In this document: in pieces, positions 40,929 to 49,839 of the stretch
How positions within the stretch are numbered: position 1 is the first letter of the stretch
Layout of the letters: each line of letters opens with the position of its first letter
Origin: Bacteroidota bacterium
GTDB taxonomy: Bacteria > Bacteroidota > Bacteroidia > Bacteroidales > JABHKC01
Reading direction: 5' to 3'
NCBI GenBank assembly: GCA_018692315.1
Contig: JABHKC010000188.1
Span: 1 to 54,971 of the forward strand
DNA length: 54,971 nt
The notes under the pieces: generated by a model
Seen by the model: the letters and a program-made list of their open reading frames with translations, nothing else
Told to the model about the DNA's origin: nothing
The model's database searches: none
Program-made: the position numbers and the translations under genes

Positions 40929-41432
40929 TTAGTTGACTTTTTTTATTCCAATAGAGAAATAAAGCAGGCGTAGGAAAAAGTATATATCAACTACAAAAAT
41001 TAAGTACATATTAAACATGTAACTCTCTCTATAATACGATTTAAAAGTACCCAAACCATTTAAGAGGGCTATTACAATAATTACAATTGCCAGGATTCTG
41101 ATGACAACTGTAGAAAATCCTGCAATGTTCAATTTCCGTAAATGTTTTTTGTTACGTACAAGTGCAGCATAATTGTAAACTATCATTGTGAAAAAATGCA
41201 GCACAGAAACAGAGCGAAATGTTGTTTCCGGCTCAAGATACCCTTTTAAAACTACGGGTATGATACAAAAAACTGCAACGATACATGCTAATTCAACCAT
41301 CATGTAAAATCGAATCAAATTCACTTTGTCAAGTTCCGTCCATTTTTCAATTTTAGGATTTAATATCGAAAAAAGTGCGGCAAAACCGGCTATTGTAACA
41401 GATAATTCACTTAGTGTTAAAAGTTCATCCAT
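40929..41432 (-). CDS. Four-helix membrane protein, tandem paralogue B
   Basis: A 167-residue paralogue of the protein encoded 70 bases downstream. Conserved segments (ELSVTIAGFAALFSILNP; ELDKVNLIRFYMMVELACIV; NYAALVRNKK; VDIYFFLRLLY) fix the shared topology, with about four or five membrane helices. It diverges mostly in the loop after residue 66 (EPETTFRSVS vs DEDTTFRSAS) and the C-terminus. Its role is unknown. It is the first gene of the pair. Confidence 0.75.
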   Translation of the reverse strand: MDELLTLSELSVTIAGFAALFSILNPKIEKWTELDKVNLIRFYMMVELACIVAVFCIIPVVLKGYLEPETTFRSVSVLHFFTMIVYNYAALVRNKKHLRKLNIAGFSTVVIRILAIVIIVIALLNGLGTFKSYYRESYMFNMYLIFVVDIYFFLRLLYFSIGIKKVN

Positions 41433-41835
41433 GAATATAAATGCAATTTTTTACATCAATAATTAAACTTGTAAAATTTTTCTTCCAAATCTTTTTTCAA
41501 TGATACAGTTTTTTGTAATATTCTCCAAATAGTGAGGATATAATAATTCATATACGTGACAAAAATGTGGGATTCTGCCACTTATTGTAACAAGTTTTTG
41601 CAAATTTATGTCTCCCAATTGTTCGCTTGTTCATTTGCATATTTGTCAATAATTGACTTCAATCTTTCATTTCAGAATTTCAATTTATCCATGAAGCTGG
41701 TGAAATTTCTGCCAAATATTTTGCTATTGTCCTTCAGAAAAATTGATAAATTTATAAAATAATTCTAACAAATTACTATTAACTAATTTGCAAATGAGTA
41801 TTACAAATTATTGGTTTTTTGACAAATAAACTCTT
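41433..41835. other. Gene-free stretch upstream of the tandem membrane genes
   Basis: About 400 bases between the tandem pair and the phosphate transporter. The only feature is the near-palindrome at 41556-41591. The 68-residue frame starting there looks like chance. Confidence 0.5.
41556..41591. repeat. Imperfect 36-bp palindrome
   Basis: The arms GTGACAAAAATGTGG and GCCACTTATTGTAAC pair with a few mismatches across a six-base loop. A stem of this size could be a protein-binding site or a REP-type unit. No second copy was found by eye. Confidence 0.4.
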
Positions 41836-44088
41836 TTATGACTTTGCTGAAGTTTTACTTAATAATAGGAAATCTCTATAAGCCTTAAGTAAATTGATTG
41901 CAAAAAGAAGCATGTTTTTGGTTTCGTACAAAATACCGAAATATAGCATGCTATTTTTAGTTCCTGTATCTTCACTTTTGATTTTATTAATTTGTTCTTT
42001 TCTATAATCATCAAGAAGTTCAAGAATTTCTTGCTGTTTTGAAATTGCAGTTTCAACTTCCGAGAATTCTTCGCTTTCAATTATTTTAAGCATTTTTTGA
42101 ACAAATTCATTCAAGTCAAGTTTTACTTTTATTAGATTATCAATTTGGTATTGTGCCAATCCGGGATGATTATTGTCGATATGCATAAAGCTAGGATTCG
42201 ATATAAATGTCATGCAGTGTGCCATTTCTCGAACATAGTCCAAAATCTGAACATAAAAAGGTCCGGATTCTATCGAATCGTCGCGGAAATTTTTGAGTGT
42301 TTTAAAAATGTTGTCTTTCAGTTTTTTGGCATTCGTATTCAATTGATTCACTTCGTTTTTTACACTAAGAAGTTGCTTGCGGTCTTCGTTTATCAATCCT
42401 ACTATTGTTTTGTTGTATAAGTCAGAAAACTGGTTTATATTATAAATAATTTTTGAAGAACTTTTCTGTAATACTTTACTTTTTTCATAAACAATATTTT
42501 CTTCTTCAAGTTCTTTTTCTTTTTTGCTTTCTTTTTTGCTGTGAATTAGATGAGTTCTGTAAATAACCAAAGCGGCAAGAGCTATTAACAAAGTAATTGC
42601 AACAATTCCGCCCCAATTGATGATTAGTGCAACAACAAATGATACAGTAAATGCAATTAATGCAGTAAAGAACCAACCTCCAATAATGGTTAAAACGCCG
42701 GTTACTCTATAAACTGCACTTTCTCTGCCCCAGGCACGATCGGCAAGCGAGGTTCCCATTGCAACCATAAATGTTACATATGTTGTAGATAATGGAAGTT
42801 TCAATGATGTTGCAAAAGAAATCAAAATACTTGCTACCACAAGATTTACTGAGGCTCTCACTAAATCGAAAGAGATTTTATCATCATCTGATTTTTCCTG
42901 CAAATAACTTGATTGGTCAAATTGCTTATCAATTTTTTGGGAAACCGTAGCCGGAATCAATTTAGTTACATATTTATTCAAATTTAGTCCACCTCTCACA
43001 ACCGATCGTGCGAAAATACTTGAGCCAAATCTTTCTTCCCCTTCATCTTGTCGGCTTAAATCGAGAGAAGTTTTTACAACCGATCGTGCTTTTTTTGATA
43101 GCCACAATGTAATTACCATAATCAAACCCGCGATTATAAGATATTCTGTAGGTGTTTTAATTTTCCCTGTGAGCATGGACATCGAAAAAGTATCAGGATT
43201 TCCAGCATCTGCAATCCATGCTTTATACGACTCGAATCCTGCAAGTGGAACTCCAATGAAATTTACTAAGTCGTTTCCAGCAAATGCCATAGCTAAAGCA
43301 AATGTTCCAACTAAGACGATGGTTTTCAAAACATTTAGGCTGAAAATCCATGAAAATAATTGCAAAAGAACAGTCCAAATAATAAAACTATAGAGTAATA
43401 TTAATAAGGTATTTTCACTTATCCAGGCTTTCATTTCACTTGTCATGAAAGAAGTCCCTTTGGCTCCTTTTATCAAAATGAAATATGTAATAGCAGAAAT
43501 TGCAATGCCTCCCCAAATTGAGCCATATCGTTTCACATTTTTCTTAAAATTAAAAGAGAATATCAACCTAGTAAAATACTGAACAATAGCACCCACCGAA
43601 AATGCCACAACAACAGATAACAATATGCCGGAAATAATAGCCATAGCTTTACCTGTATTGATATATTCGGTAATCTCAAGGGCATTTGGGTCGTTCGTAA
43701 TTTTGATGATTGAAACTGCTACAGCTGCACCAAGAAGTTCGAAAACAATCGAAACCGTAGTTGAAGTTGGCAAACCAAAAGTATTGAACATATCTAATAA
43801 TATGACATCAGTTATCATGACTGCAAGAAATATTATCATTATTTCGGAGAAGTAAAAATGCTGTGGATGGAAAATTCCCTTTCGTGCAATTTCCATCATG
43901 CCGCTCGAAAATGTAGCTCCCACAACTATTCCAAGACTCGCCACTATCATTAGAACCCAAAATGGAGCCGATTTAGACCCAATAGCAGAGTTCAAAAAAT
44001 TTACCGCATCGTTGCTAACTCCTACAATCAAATCGGAAATTGCAAGTGCAAATAAGACTACAACCAAAATAATGTAAAATGTCGTCAT
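41836..44088 (-). CDS. pitA: PiT family phosphate transporter with PhoU-like C-terminal domain
   Basis: A 750-residue protein. The first ~490 residues are an inorganic phosphate transporter of the PiT type (about 10-12 helices). It has two signature repeats: the N-terminal GVSNDAVNFLNSAIGSKSAP and the internal MAFAGNDLVNFIGVPLAGF. A further membrane pair ends near residue 515. The last ~210 residues are charged and helical (NQFSDLYNKTIVGLINEDRK, MAHCMTFISNP, KVKLDLNEFVQKML) and match PhoU-type four-helix domains, which may modulate the transporter. The long fused form is common in Bacteroidota. It is divergent from a PhoR-like sensor kinase gene. Confidence 0.9.
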   Translation of the reverse strand: MTTFYIILVVVLFALAISDLIVGVSNDAVNFLNSAIGSKSAPFWVLMIVASLGIVVGATFSSGMMEIARKGIFHPQHFYFSEIMIIFLAVMITDVILLDMFNTFGLPTSTTVSIVFELLGAAVAVSIIKITNDPNALEITEYINTGKAMAIISGILLSVVVAFSVGAIVQYFTRLIFSFNFKKNVKRYGSIWGGIAISAITYFILIKGAKGTSFMTSEMKAWISENTLLILLYSFIIWTVLLQLFSWIFSLNVLKTIVLVGTFALAMAFAGNDLVNFIGVPLAGFESYKAWIADAGNPDTFSMSMLTGKIKTPTEYLIIAGLIMVITLWLSKKARSVVKTSLDLSRQDEGEERFGSSIFARSVVRGGLNLNKYVTKLIPATVSQKIDKQFDQSSYLQEKSDDDKISFDLVRASVNLVVASILISFATSLKLPLSTTYVTFMVAMGTSLADRAWGRESAVYRVTGVLTIIGGWFFTALIAFTVSFVVALIINWGGIVAITLLIALAALVIYRTHLIHSKKESKKEKELEEENIVYEKSKVLQKSSSKIIYNINQFSDLYNKTIVGLINEDRKQLLSVKNEVNQLNTNAKKLKDNIFKTLKNFRDDSIESGPFYVQILDYVREMAHCMTFISNPSFMHIDNNHPGLAQYQIDNLIKVKLDLNEFVQKMLKIIESEEFSEVETAISKQQEILELLDDYRKEQINKIKSEDTGTKNSMLYFGILYETKNMLLFAINLLKAYRDFLLLSKTSAKS

Positions 44089-44322
44089 AATAATTACTAT
44101 TTAATATTTTTTGCAAAAGTAAATAGTTGAAAATTACGTATGTTAATTTAATGTTAGCATTTTATTAAATCTTTTTGTGATAAAATTCAAACTCTGTATA
44201 TAATTGAAAGTTAGGGATATATGATTTTGGTTCAAAAAATGAGGATTGATTTACTCAGAAAATGGTATCAATACTTTATTTTTGATTTCAGTTTTTTCAC
44301 TTTTCTTTATCTGCCGAAAATG

Positions 44323-44330
44323 TATATTTG
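44323..44330 (+). promoter_or_regulatory. Putative -7 element for the kinase gene
   Basis: TATATTTG fits the Bacteroidota TAnnTTTG core, 27 bases upstream of the ATG at 44358. No clear -33 TTTG is visible at the expected distance. Confidence 0.4.
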
Positions 44331-44357
44331 TAAGCAAATTGTAATTACAAATTCATT

Positions 44358-45398
44358 ATGAAGTTTTCATCGCCAAAGCAATTATCGATTTTCATTTCTG
44401 TTTTAATATCCGTTGCATTTCTAATATTAGTTAGTGTTTCTCATTTCTTAGAAATTTCTCTTTGGGTGTATTTGATATTAATTTCACTTTTTGTCTTTAT
44501 ACTATTCTATGTTTTACTCTTATTTTTATTCAAAGATTTTATTACAAATAAGATAAAGCCTATTTATAAAATAATTCATAAAATAAAGGATAGTAGCTAT
44601 TTATCCAATGAAAAGCTTGAAAGTGGAGACATTATTTCGGCAGTAGAAAAAGAAGTAAAAGAGTGGGAACATCTAAAAACCAAAGAAATAGATAGTTTAA
44701 AAGCAAATGAAAAATACAGAAAAGAATTTCTTGGTAATGTTTCTCACGAACTGAAAACGCCAATTTTTAATATTCAGGGATATATTTTTACACTTTTAGA
44801 TGGCGGACTTGAAGACAAATCGATAAATCGGAAATATCTTGAACGAGCAGAGAAAAGTGTAAATCGATTGGTCAATATTGTTGAAGATCTTGTTACAATT
44901 TCTTTCATAGAATCGGACGAGATAAAACTTAAATTCGAAAGATTCAACCTAATTTCTGTTATTGAAGAGATTTTTGAAATGCAGGAAGTGAGGGCTTCTG
45001 AAAAAAATATTTCCTTGAAATTCTCCAACAAACTTACAAAGCCGGTTTCTGTATTTGCTGATAAAAAAGGAATATTTGAGCTTATCAGTAATTTGATTAT
45101 TAATTCGATAAAATACGGAAACACAAACGGAAACACAGAAATTGAAATATTTGACATGGATAAAGTTGTGGTAGTCGAGGTTAAGGACGATGGAATTGGA
45201 ATAGCCGAAAAATATCATCATAGAATATTCGAAAGATTTTTCAGAATTGAAAAAAGCCGTTCAAGAAATGAAGGCGGAACAGGGCTTGGCCTTGCAATTG
45301 TAAAACATATTATCGAAGCACACAATCAAACAATTAGTATGAATAGTGCTGTTAATCAAGGCACTTCATTTACTTTTACTTTACAAAAAGCTATTTGA
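44358..45398 (+). CDS. Sensor histidine kinase, PhoR-like
   Basis: A 346-residue kinase with two closely spaced N-terminal helices (~9-29, 34-58), so almost no periplasmic sensor domain. Phospho-acceptor His ~130 lies in EFLGNVSHELKTP. The ATPase domain has the N box (NLIINSIKYG), G1 (DDGIGIAE), F box (FERFFR) and G2 (GGTGLGLAIV). This layout and length fit the Bacteroidota PhoR-like group. It is orphan: no response regulator gene is adjacent. Its divergent position beside the phosphate transporter suggests phosphate-linked signalling, but that is inference. Confidence 0.88.
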   Translation: MKFSSPKQLSIFISVLISVAFLILVSVSHFLEISLWVYLILISLFVFILFYVLLLFLFKDFITNKIKPIYKIIHKIKDSSYLSNEKLESGDIISAVEKEVKEWEHLKTKEIDSLKANEKYRKEFLGNVSHELKTPIFNIQGYIFTLLDGGLEDKSINRKYLERAEKSVNRLVNIVEDLVTISFIESDEIKLKFERFNLISVIEEIFEMQEVRASEKNISLKFSNKLTKPVSVFADKKGIFELISNLIINSIKYGNTNGNTEIEIFDMDKVVVVEVKDDGIGIAEKYHHRIFERFFRIEKSRSRNEGGTGLGLAIVKHIIEAHNQTISMNSAVNQGTSFTFTLQKAI

Positions 45399-45508
45399 TT
45401 ACTTATATATCTCAAAGCATTTTTCTCCAAAAAGCCAATTTAATAAAGCAAATTAATTTCTTATTTTCGCAAATTGATTTGTTGAATAGAAAAAATAATT
45501 TTATTGAT

Positions 45509-47254
45509 ATGAAAAACACAGATAATCTGACACTTGTAAAAGAGAAAGCACAACAATGGTTGGAAGGAAGTTATGACGAAAAAACAAAAGAACAAGTAAA
45601 ATATTTGCTTCAAAATGATGAGAAAGACTTAGTCGAATCTTTCTATAAAGACCTTGAATTTGGAACTGGTGGTTTGCGAGGAATAATGGGAGTTGGAACA
45701 AACCGCATGAATATTTATACTGTTGGAATGGCAACTCAGGGATTGTGTAACTATTTGAAACAAAATTTCAAAGACAGGGAGCAAATAAAAGTTGCAGTAG
45801 CATACGATTGCCGCAATAATAGTCCTCTATTTGCCGAAACTACAGCCAATATTTTTTCTGCAAATGGAATAAAAGCATACCTTTTTGAATCTTTGCGACC
45901 AACTCCTGAACTTTCGTTTGCAATTCGTCATTTCGGATGCCAAAGTGGGGTGGTAATTACAGCTTCTCACAACCCAAAAGAATATAATGGTTTCAAGGCA
46001 TATTGGGACGATGGTGGGCAATTAATAAATCCGCACGATGTGAATGTTGTTGAAGAAGCACGTAAAATTACTGATATAAATGAAGTTAAATTTTCCGGAA
46101 ATAATGACCTTATAGAAATTATTGGAAATGAAATTGACGAACTTTATCTCGAAAATGTAAAATCGCTTTCATTGTCGCCCGAAGTGATTGAACAACAAAA
46201 AGATATGAAAATAGTTTACACTCCAATTCATGGAACTGGGGTTAAATTAGTCCCCGAAATTTTGCGAAAATATGGCTTCACTAATATTTTTAATATCAAA
46301 GAGCAAGATAAAGTTGATGGTAATTTTCCAACAGTAGTTTCGCCGAATCCAGAAGAACCAGCAGCTCTGAAAATGGCTATTGAGCGAGCACAAGAAGTTG
46401 ATGCAGAAATTGTTATGGCAACAGATCCCGATGCCGACAGAGTGGGAATTGCTGTGAAAGACCTAAACAATAATTTCACTTTGCTAAATGGAAATCAGAC
46501 TGCTGCAATTTTGATTTATTATCTGCTCAGAAAATGGTCGGAGAACGGAAAAATTAAGGGTAAGGAATACATTATCAAAACAATAGTTACAACAGAGCTA
46601 TTAGTCGATATTGCCAAAAAGTATAAAGTTGAATATTTCGATACTCTTACCGGATTTAAATTTTTTGCCGATATTATGAAAAAATTGGAAGGCAAAAAAA
46701 CTTATATCGGAGGCGGTGAAGAAAGTTACGGTTACCTTGCCGGCGAATTTGTTCGCGACAAAGATGCAGTTATGGCATGTGCATTAATTGCAGAAGCCAC
46801 AGCATGGGCTAAAAATCAAGGCAAAAAGTTAATCGAATTATTGATAGAGATTTACATCGAATTTGGTTTTTATAAAGAAAACTTAATCTCAATTGTTAAA
46901 AAAGGAAAAGAAGGAACAGAAGAAATTAAAAAAATCATGGATAATTTCAGAAATAATCCTCCTTCACATATTAACAATTCGAAAATTGTACTTATCAAAG
47001 ATTATCTTTTACAAGAAGAAAAAGACCTTAATCTAAATACTTCAAAAGCAATAGAATTGTCAAAATCAAATGTTCTACAATTTTTCTTAGAAGATGGATC
47101 TAAAATATCAATTCGTCCTTCGGGAACAGAACCTAAAATAAAATTCTATTTCGGAGTGAAAGAAAAACTTGAACGAAAAGAGGATTTTGAGACAGTGAAT
47201 AGAATTTTAGATGAGAAAATTGAAAGTGTAATTAAATCGCTGAAACTAAGGTAG
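45509..47254 (+). CDS. Phosphohexomutase (phosphoglucomutase/phosphomannomutase)
   Basis: About 581 residues, of the alpha-D-phosphohexomutase superfamily. Characteristic segments are LEFGTGGLRGIMGVGTNRMN (N-terminal loop); the phosphoserine loop VVITASHNPKEYNGFK; the metal loop ATDPDADRVGIAVK; the sugar loop GGGEESYGYLAGEFVRDKD; and the phosphate loop ISIRPSGTEPKIKFY. It interconverts hexose 1- and 6-phosphates; glucose is the best guess for this long form (as in PgcA-type enzymes), but mannose cannot be excluded. The open frame extends upstream to TTG 45395; the ATG at 45509 (MKNTDNLTL) is the likely start. The kinase gene ends 110 bases before it. Confidence 0.93.
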   Translation: MKNTDNLTLVKEKAQQWLEGSYDEKTKEQVKYLLQNDEKDLVESFYKDLEFGTGGLRGIMGVGTNRMNIYTVGMATQGLCNYLKQNFKDREQIKVAVAYDCRNNSPLFAETTANIFSANGIKAYLFESLRPTPELSFAIRHFGCQSGVVITASHNPKEYNGFKAYWDDGGQLINPHDVNVVEEARKITDINEVKFSGNNDLIEIIGNEIDELYLENVKSLSLSPEVIEQQKDMKIVYTPIHGTGVKLVPEILRKYGFTNIFNIKEQDKVDGNFPTVVSPNPEEPAALKMAIERAQEVDAEIVMATDPDADRVGIAVKDLNNNFTLLNGNQTAAILIYYLLRKWSENGKIKGKEYIIKTIVTTELLVDIAKKYKVEYFDTLTGFKFFADIMKKLEGKKTYIGGGEESYGYLAGEFVRDKDAVMACALIAEATAWAKNQGKKLIELLIEIYIEFGFYKENLISIVKKGKEGTEEIKKIMDNFRNNPPSHINNSKIVLIKDYLLQEEKDLNLNTSKAIELSKSNVLQFFLEDGSKISIRPSGTEPKIKFYFGVKEKLERKEDFETVNRILDEKIESVIKSLKLR

Positions 47255-47354
47255 TTTATGAAACTTCATGGGTTTGCAAAATTGTTTTTTTGATATAGAA
47301 ATTTAACAATAAAAATCTGATTCATTGTCAAACTAAAACGATAAACATAGCAAT

Positions 47355-47585
47355 TTGAAAAAAATAATAGAAATATTCACAGGTTGGAGAAATTTGTTTT
47401 TTGGCAATCCGGAAACCAAAGAAATGGCTGAAGCCAGAATGAAAATCTGTACGAGTTGCGATCATGCCAGCGAAAAAATATATTTACATTGCAGTGCCTG
47501 TGGGTGCTATATTCCTGCAAAAGCAAATAGCAAAGAATCGGATTGCCCAATGAATTATTGGGATAACGAAGAATACAATAACTAA
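47355..47585 (+). CDS. Small Cys-rich protein, zinc-ribbon-like
   Basis: A 76-residue protein with cysteines in [25 protein letters not shown]...ESDCPM. The CxxC pair near 32-35 and the CxxCxC group near 46-51, with a further C near 63, fit a zinc-ribbon or other small metal-binding fold. The N-terminal half ([19 protein letters not shown]) is charged and helical. The start is a TTG at 47355; the first internal ATG would remove a third of the protein. It is 10 bases before the YjbQ-family gene and likely co-transcribed with it. Function unknown. Confidence 0.7.
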   Translation: MKKIIEIFTGWRNLFFGNPETKEMAEARMKICTSCDHASEKIYLHCSACGCYIPAKANSKESDCPMNYWDNEEYNN

Positions 47586-47595
47586 TATTTACGAC

Positions 47596-48012
47596 ATGAA
47601 ATCATTTAGAAAAGAGCTTTGGTATAATACATCAAAAAGAAGAGAGTTGATAAATATAACTCCTGAAATTGATAGTTGTGTTTATGAAAGCGGCATTCAG
47701 GAAGGCTTTGTGCTTGTGAATGCAATGCACATAACAGCAAGCGTTTTTATAAACGATGACGAATCGGGTTTGCATCAGGATTATGAAAACTGGTTAGAAA
47801 AACTAGCTCCTGAAAAACCATATTCGCAATATCATCACAATGGATTTGAAGACAATGGCGATGCACATTTGAAGCGTACAATAATGGGGCGAGAGGTTGT
47901 TGTTGCCATTACTAATGGAAAATTAGATCTTGGCCCATGGGAGCAAATTTTTTATGGAGAATTTGATGGAAAAAGACGAAAAAGGGTCTTGGTGAAAATT
48001 ATTGGTGAATAG
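47596..48012 (+). CDS. YjbQ family (UPF0047) protein
   Basis: A 138-residue protein of standard family length. Typical segments are [79 protein letters not shown] and KRVLVKIIG. The His in HITAS, DAHLKR and nearby acidic residues make the probable active or metal site. Members can substitute for thiamine phosphate synthase in E. coli tests, but their natural role is unsettled. Confidence 0.92.
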   Translation: MKSFRKELWYNTSKRRELINITPEIDSCVYESGIQEGFVLVNAMHITASVFINDDESGLHQDYENWLEKLAPEKPYSQYHHNGFEDNGDAHLKRTIMGREVVVAITNGKLDLGPWEQIFYGEFDGKRRKRVLVKIIGE

Positions 48013-48153
48013 CAAATTGTGAAATTCTTTTTCATTACAACAGTTTTATCTTTACGAAAAGATTAATGAAATATTAGTCAAACTTATTTCAGCTTATAAA
48101 TTGAAGATTCCTTCAATCAAAACTTCGTAATCATAAAATTTGTTGAATGGTTT

Positions 48154-48711
48154 TTAGAATGCATCATCATCGAAGTCATCATCTTCATCAAAGTCGTCAT
48201 CTTCTTCAAAAAACTCCTCATCTAATAAATGATCGTTTAAAGCTGCCATTTTGATGGCTGAAATTGCTGCTTCAGAACCTTTGTTCCCAAATTTCCCACC
48301 GGCACGGTCTTGGGCTTGCTCAAGATTATTGGTCGTTAAAACTCCAAAAATTACAGGGATATCAGCATCTATATTTACTTGGGTGATTCCGTTTGCTACT
48401 GCTTGACAAATATAATCGAAATGAGGAGTTTCGCCTTTGATAACGCAAGCTAAAACTATAATTGCATCAAATAGTCTGTTTTCTACAAGGGCTTTTGCTG
48501 CATATGAAAGTTCAAATGCTCCAGGAACTGAATATTTTTCTATTGCTTCTTCCGTCGCGCCATATTGGATGAGTGTATTGCAGGCTCCTTCATAAAGTGC
48601 TTCGGTTATTTCTTTATTCCATTCAGCTACAACAATCCCAAACGAAAAGTTTTCGGCTGATGGTATTAAATTAAAATCGTTATTAGTACCATTACTTTTG
48701 TTTGTCTGCAT
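48154..48711 (-). CDS. ribH: 6,7-dimethyl-8-ribityllumazine synthase with acidic tail
   Basis: A 185-residue riboflavin-pathway enzyme that joins the ribityl-pyrimidine with 3,4-dihydroxybutanone phosphate. Family segments: FSFGIVVAEWNKEIT, VPGAFELSYAAK, IIVLACVIKGETPHFDYICQAVANGI, IPVIFGVLTTNNLEQAQDRAGGK and NKGSEAAISAIKMA. The catalytic His is in GETPHFDY. It continues ~20 residues beyond the usual end with an almost entirely acidic tail (EEFFEEDDDFDEDDDFDDDAF). Other riboflavin genes are not in the window. Confidence 0.95.
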   Translation of the reverse strand: MQTNKSNGTNNDFNLIPSAENFSFGIVVAEWNKEITEALYEGACNTLIQYGATEEAIEKYSVPGAFELSYAAKALVENRLFDAIIVLACVIKGETPHFDYICQAVANGITQVNIDADIPVIFGVLTTNNLEQAQDRAGGKFGNKGSEAAISAIKMAALNDHLLDEEFFEEDDDFDEDDDFDDDAF

Positions 48712-48751
48712 AATTTATTTCCCTTTTTTTAAGATAATGATTTATTAGAAC

Positions 48752-48789
48752 AAAAAAAAAGTACCAAAATTGTCTTGATACTTTTTTTT
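48752..48789 (-). terminator. Terminator between TPR gene and ribH
   Basis: AAAAAAAAGTA and TACTTTTTTTT pair in an 11-base stem around a ~16-base loop. On the minus strand it follows the TPR gene by 16 bases and precedes ribH. The stem is mostly A-T, so strength is uncertain. Confidence 0.65.
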
Positions 48790-48805
48790 CAGAAAATTAA
48801 TTCAA

Positions 48806-49477
48806 TTATTTCATTTTAGCTCTTTGAATATATTTTTTAATATATCTTCCTTCGTTAGATTTTTCGTATTCTATATCAATTCTTTCATACAATTGCAGGG
48901 CTTTCTCGTAGTCGCCAAGTTTCTCGTAAACCAAACCTGCTTTCATTAAATAAAGTGGAGTTGTAAATTCGTTCTCAAACTTTGAAGCTTTCAGGTAATA
49001 ATCTAAGGCTTCGTCAGTATTTTCGAGTTCCATATTTGCATCGCCAATTGCACCGAGCGAAACGGGCTCTAAAATATAATCGTCAGAATCAAAAGTTTGT
49101 AAGTGCTCAATTGCCGATTCGTAATCTCCGAGTCTTAGGTAAGAAATTCCAGCATAGTAATTTGCTAAATTCCCAACTTTAGTAACTCCAAATTCATCTA
49201 TAATATCAAGAAAACCAAGATTATTTCCGTCTCCATTTAAAGCCAAATTAAAAGAGTCTTTCTCGAAATATTGTTCTGCAAAGAAAACATTTGCTAATGC
49301 TTCTTCTTGCAATGGTTTGATATACAATTTGTTGTATGCTAAATAGCCTCCAACTATAATTACAATAGCAGCTACAATAATCGATAAACTTTTCTGATTA
49401 TCCTCAATGTACTGTTCCGTCTTACTTAATGCATCCTCTACTATTTCAAAGTTGCCGTCCGTTTTTTTCTTCGCCAT
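48806..49477 (-). CDS. Membrane-anchored TPR protein (YfgM-like)
   Basis: A 223-residue protein with a charged cytosolic N-terminus (MAKKKTDGNFEIVED...), one transmembrane helix (~30-49, LSIIVAAIVIIVGGYLAYNKL) and periplasmic TPR repeats (~98-220: YYAGISYLRLGDYESAIEHL; GDANMELENTDEALDYYLKA; MKAGLVYEKLGDYEKALQLYERI). The design matches YfgM-type periplasmic chaperone-linked proteins. It is co-directional with ribH but separated by a terminator. Confidence 0.85.
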   Translation of the reverse strand: MAKKKTDGNFEIVEDALSKTEQYIEDNQKSLSIIVAAIVIIVGGYLAYNKLYIKPLQEEALANVFFAEQYFEKDSFNLALNGDGNNLGFLDIIDEFGVTKVGNLANYYAGISYLRLGDYESAIEHLQTFDSDDYILEPVSLGAIGDANMELENTDEALDYYLKASKFENEFTTPLYLMKAGLVYEKLGDYEKALQLYERIDIEYEKSNEGRYIKKYIQRAKMK

Positions 49478-49839
49478 TTCAATATTATTTTTCTTAAAAA
49501 GTTCGCAAATATAATTCTTTTATTTCTAACAAATAATTTTTAGTTTAATTTTAAAAAATATTTTAGCTCAAAGCAAGAAATTGTGATTGTGTAAATAGTT
49601 TTTTATTTGAGAATTCGACATGGTTTTATTACAAATATTGTTTATTTTTCTGGGATATTTCACTAAATTGTAGTTTTCGATAAATTCGTAATTCTTATTT
49701 AGATAGTTTATATTTTTGAATTCGAACCTTTTGCAAACAATTTTCTCTGATATAATAAATATTAATAATTTTACCATTTTAAGAAGACTAATTTTAGTTC
49801 GGTTTTATAGAAAAGTTAATAAAAGTTAGAGAGTGTTTT
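49478..49839. other. Divergent intergenic region between the TPR gene and recF
   Basis: A 362-base AT-rich gap holding the leaders of both divergent genes. A 69-residue minus-strand frame inside (49568-49777) is Asn/Lys/Ile-rich and looks like chance. No clear promoter core was found. Confidence 0.5.

Noticed and set aside
41556-41762. 68-residue plus-strand frame upstream of the phosphate transporter
   Set aside because: It begins with a GTG inside the near-palindrome, has random-looking Phe/Leu-rich content and no leader, so a chance frame is more likely.
49568-49777. 69-residue minus-strand frame before recF
   Set aside because: Composition is Asn/Lys/Ile-rich as expected for noncoding AT-rich DNA, with no family resemblance; it occupies the divergent promoter region.
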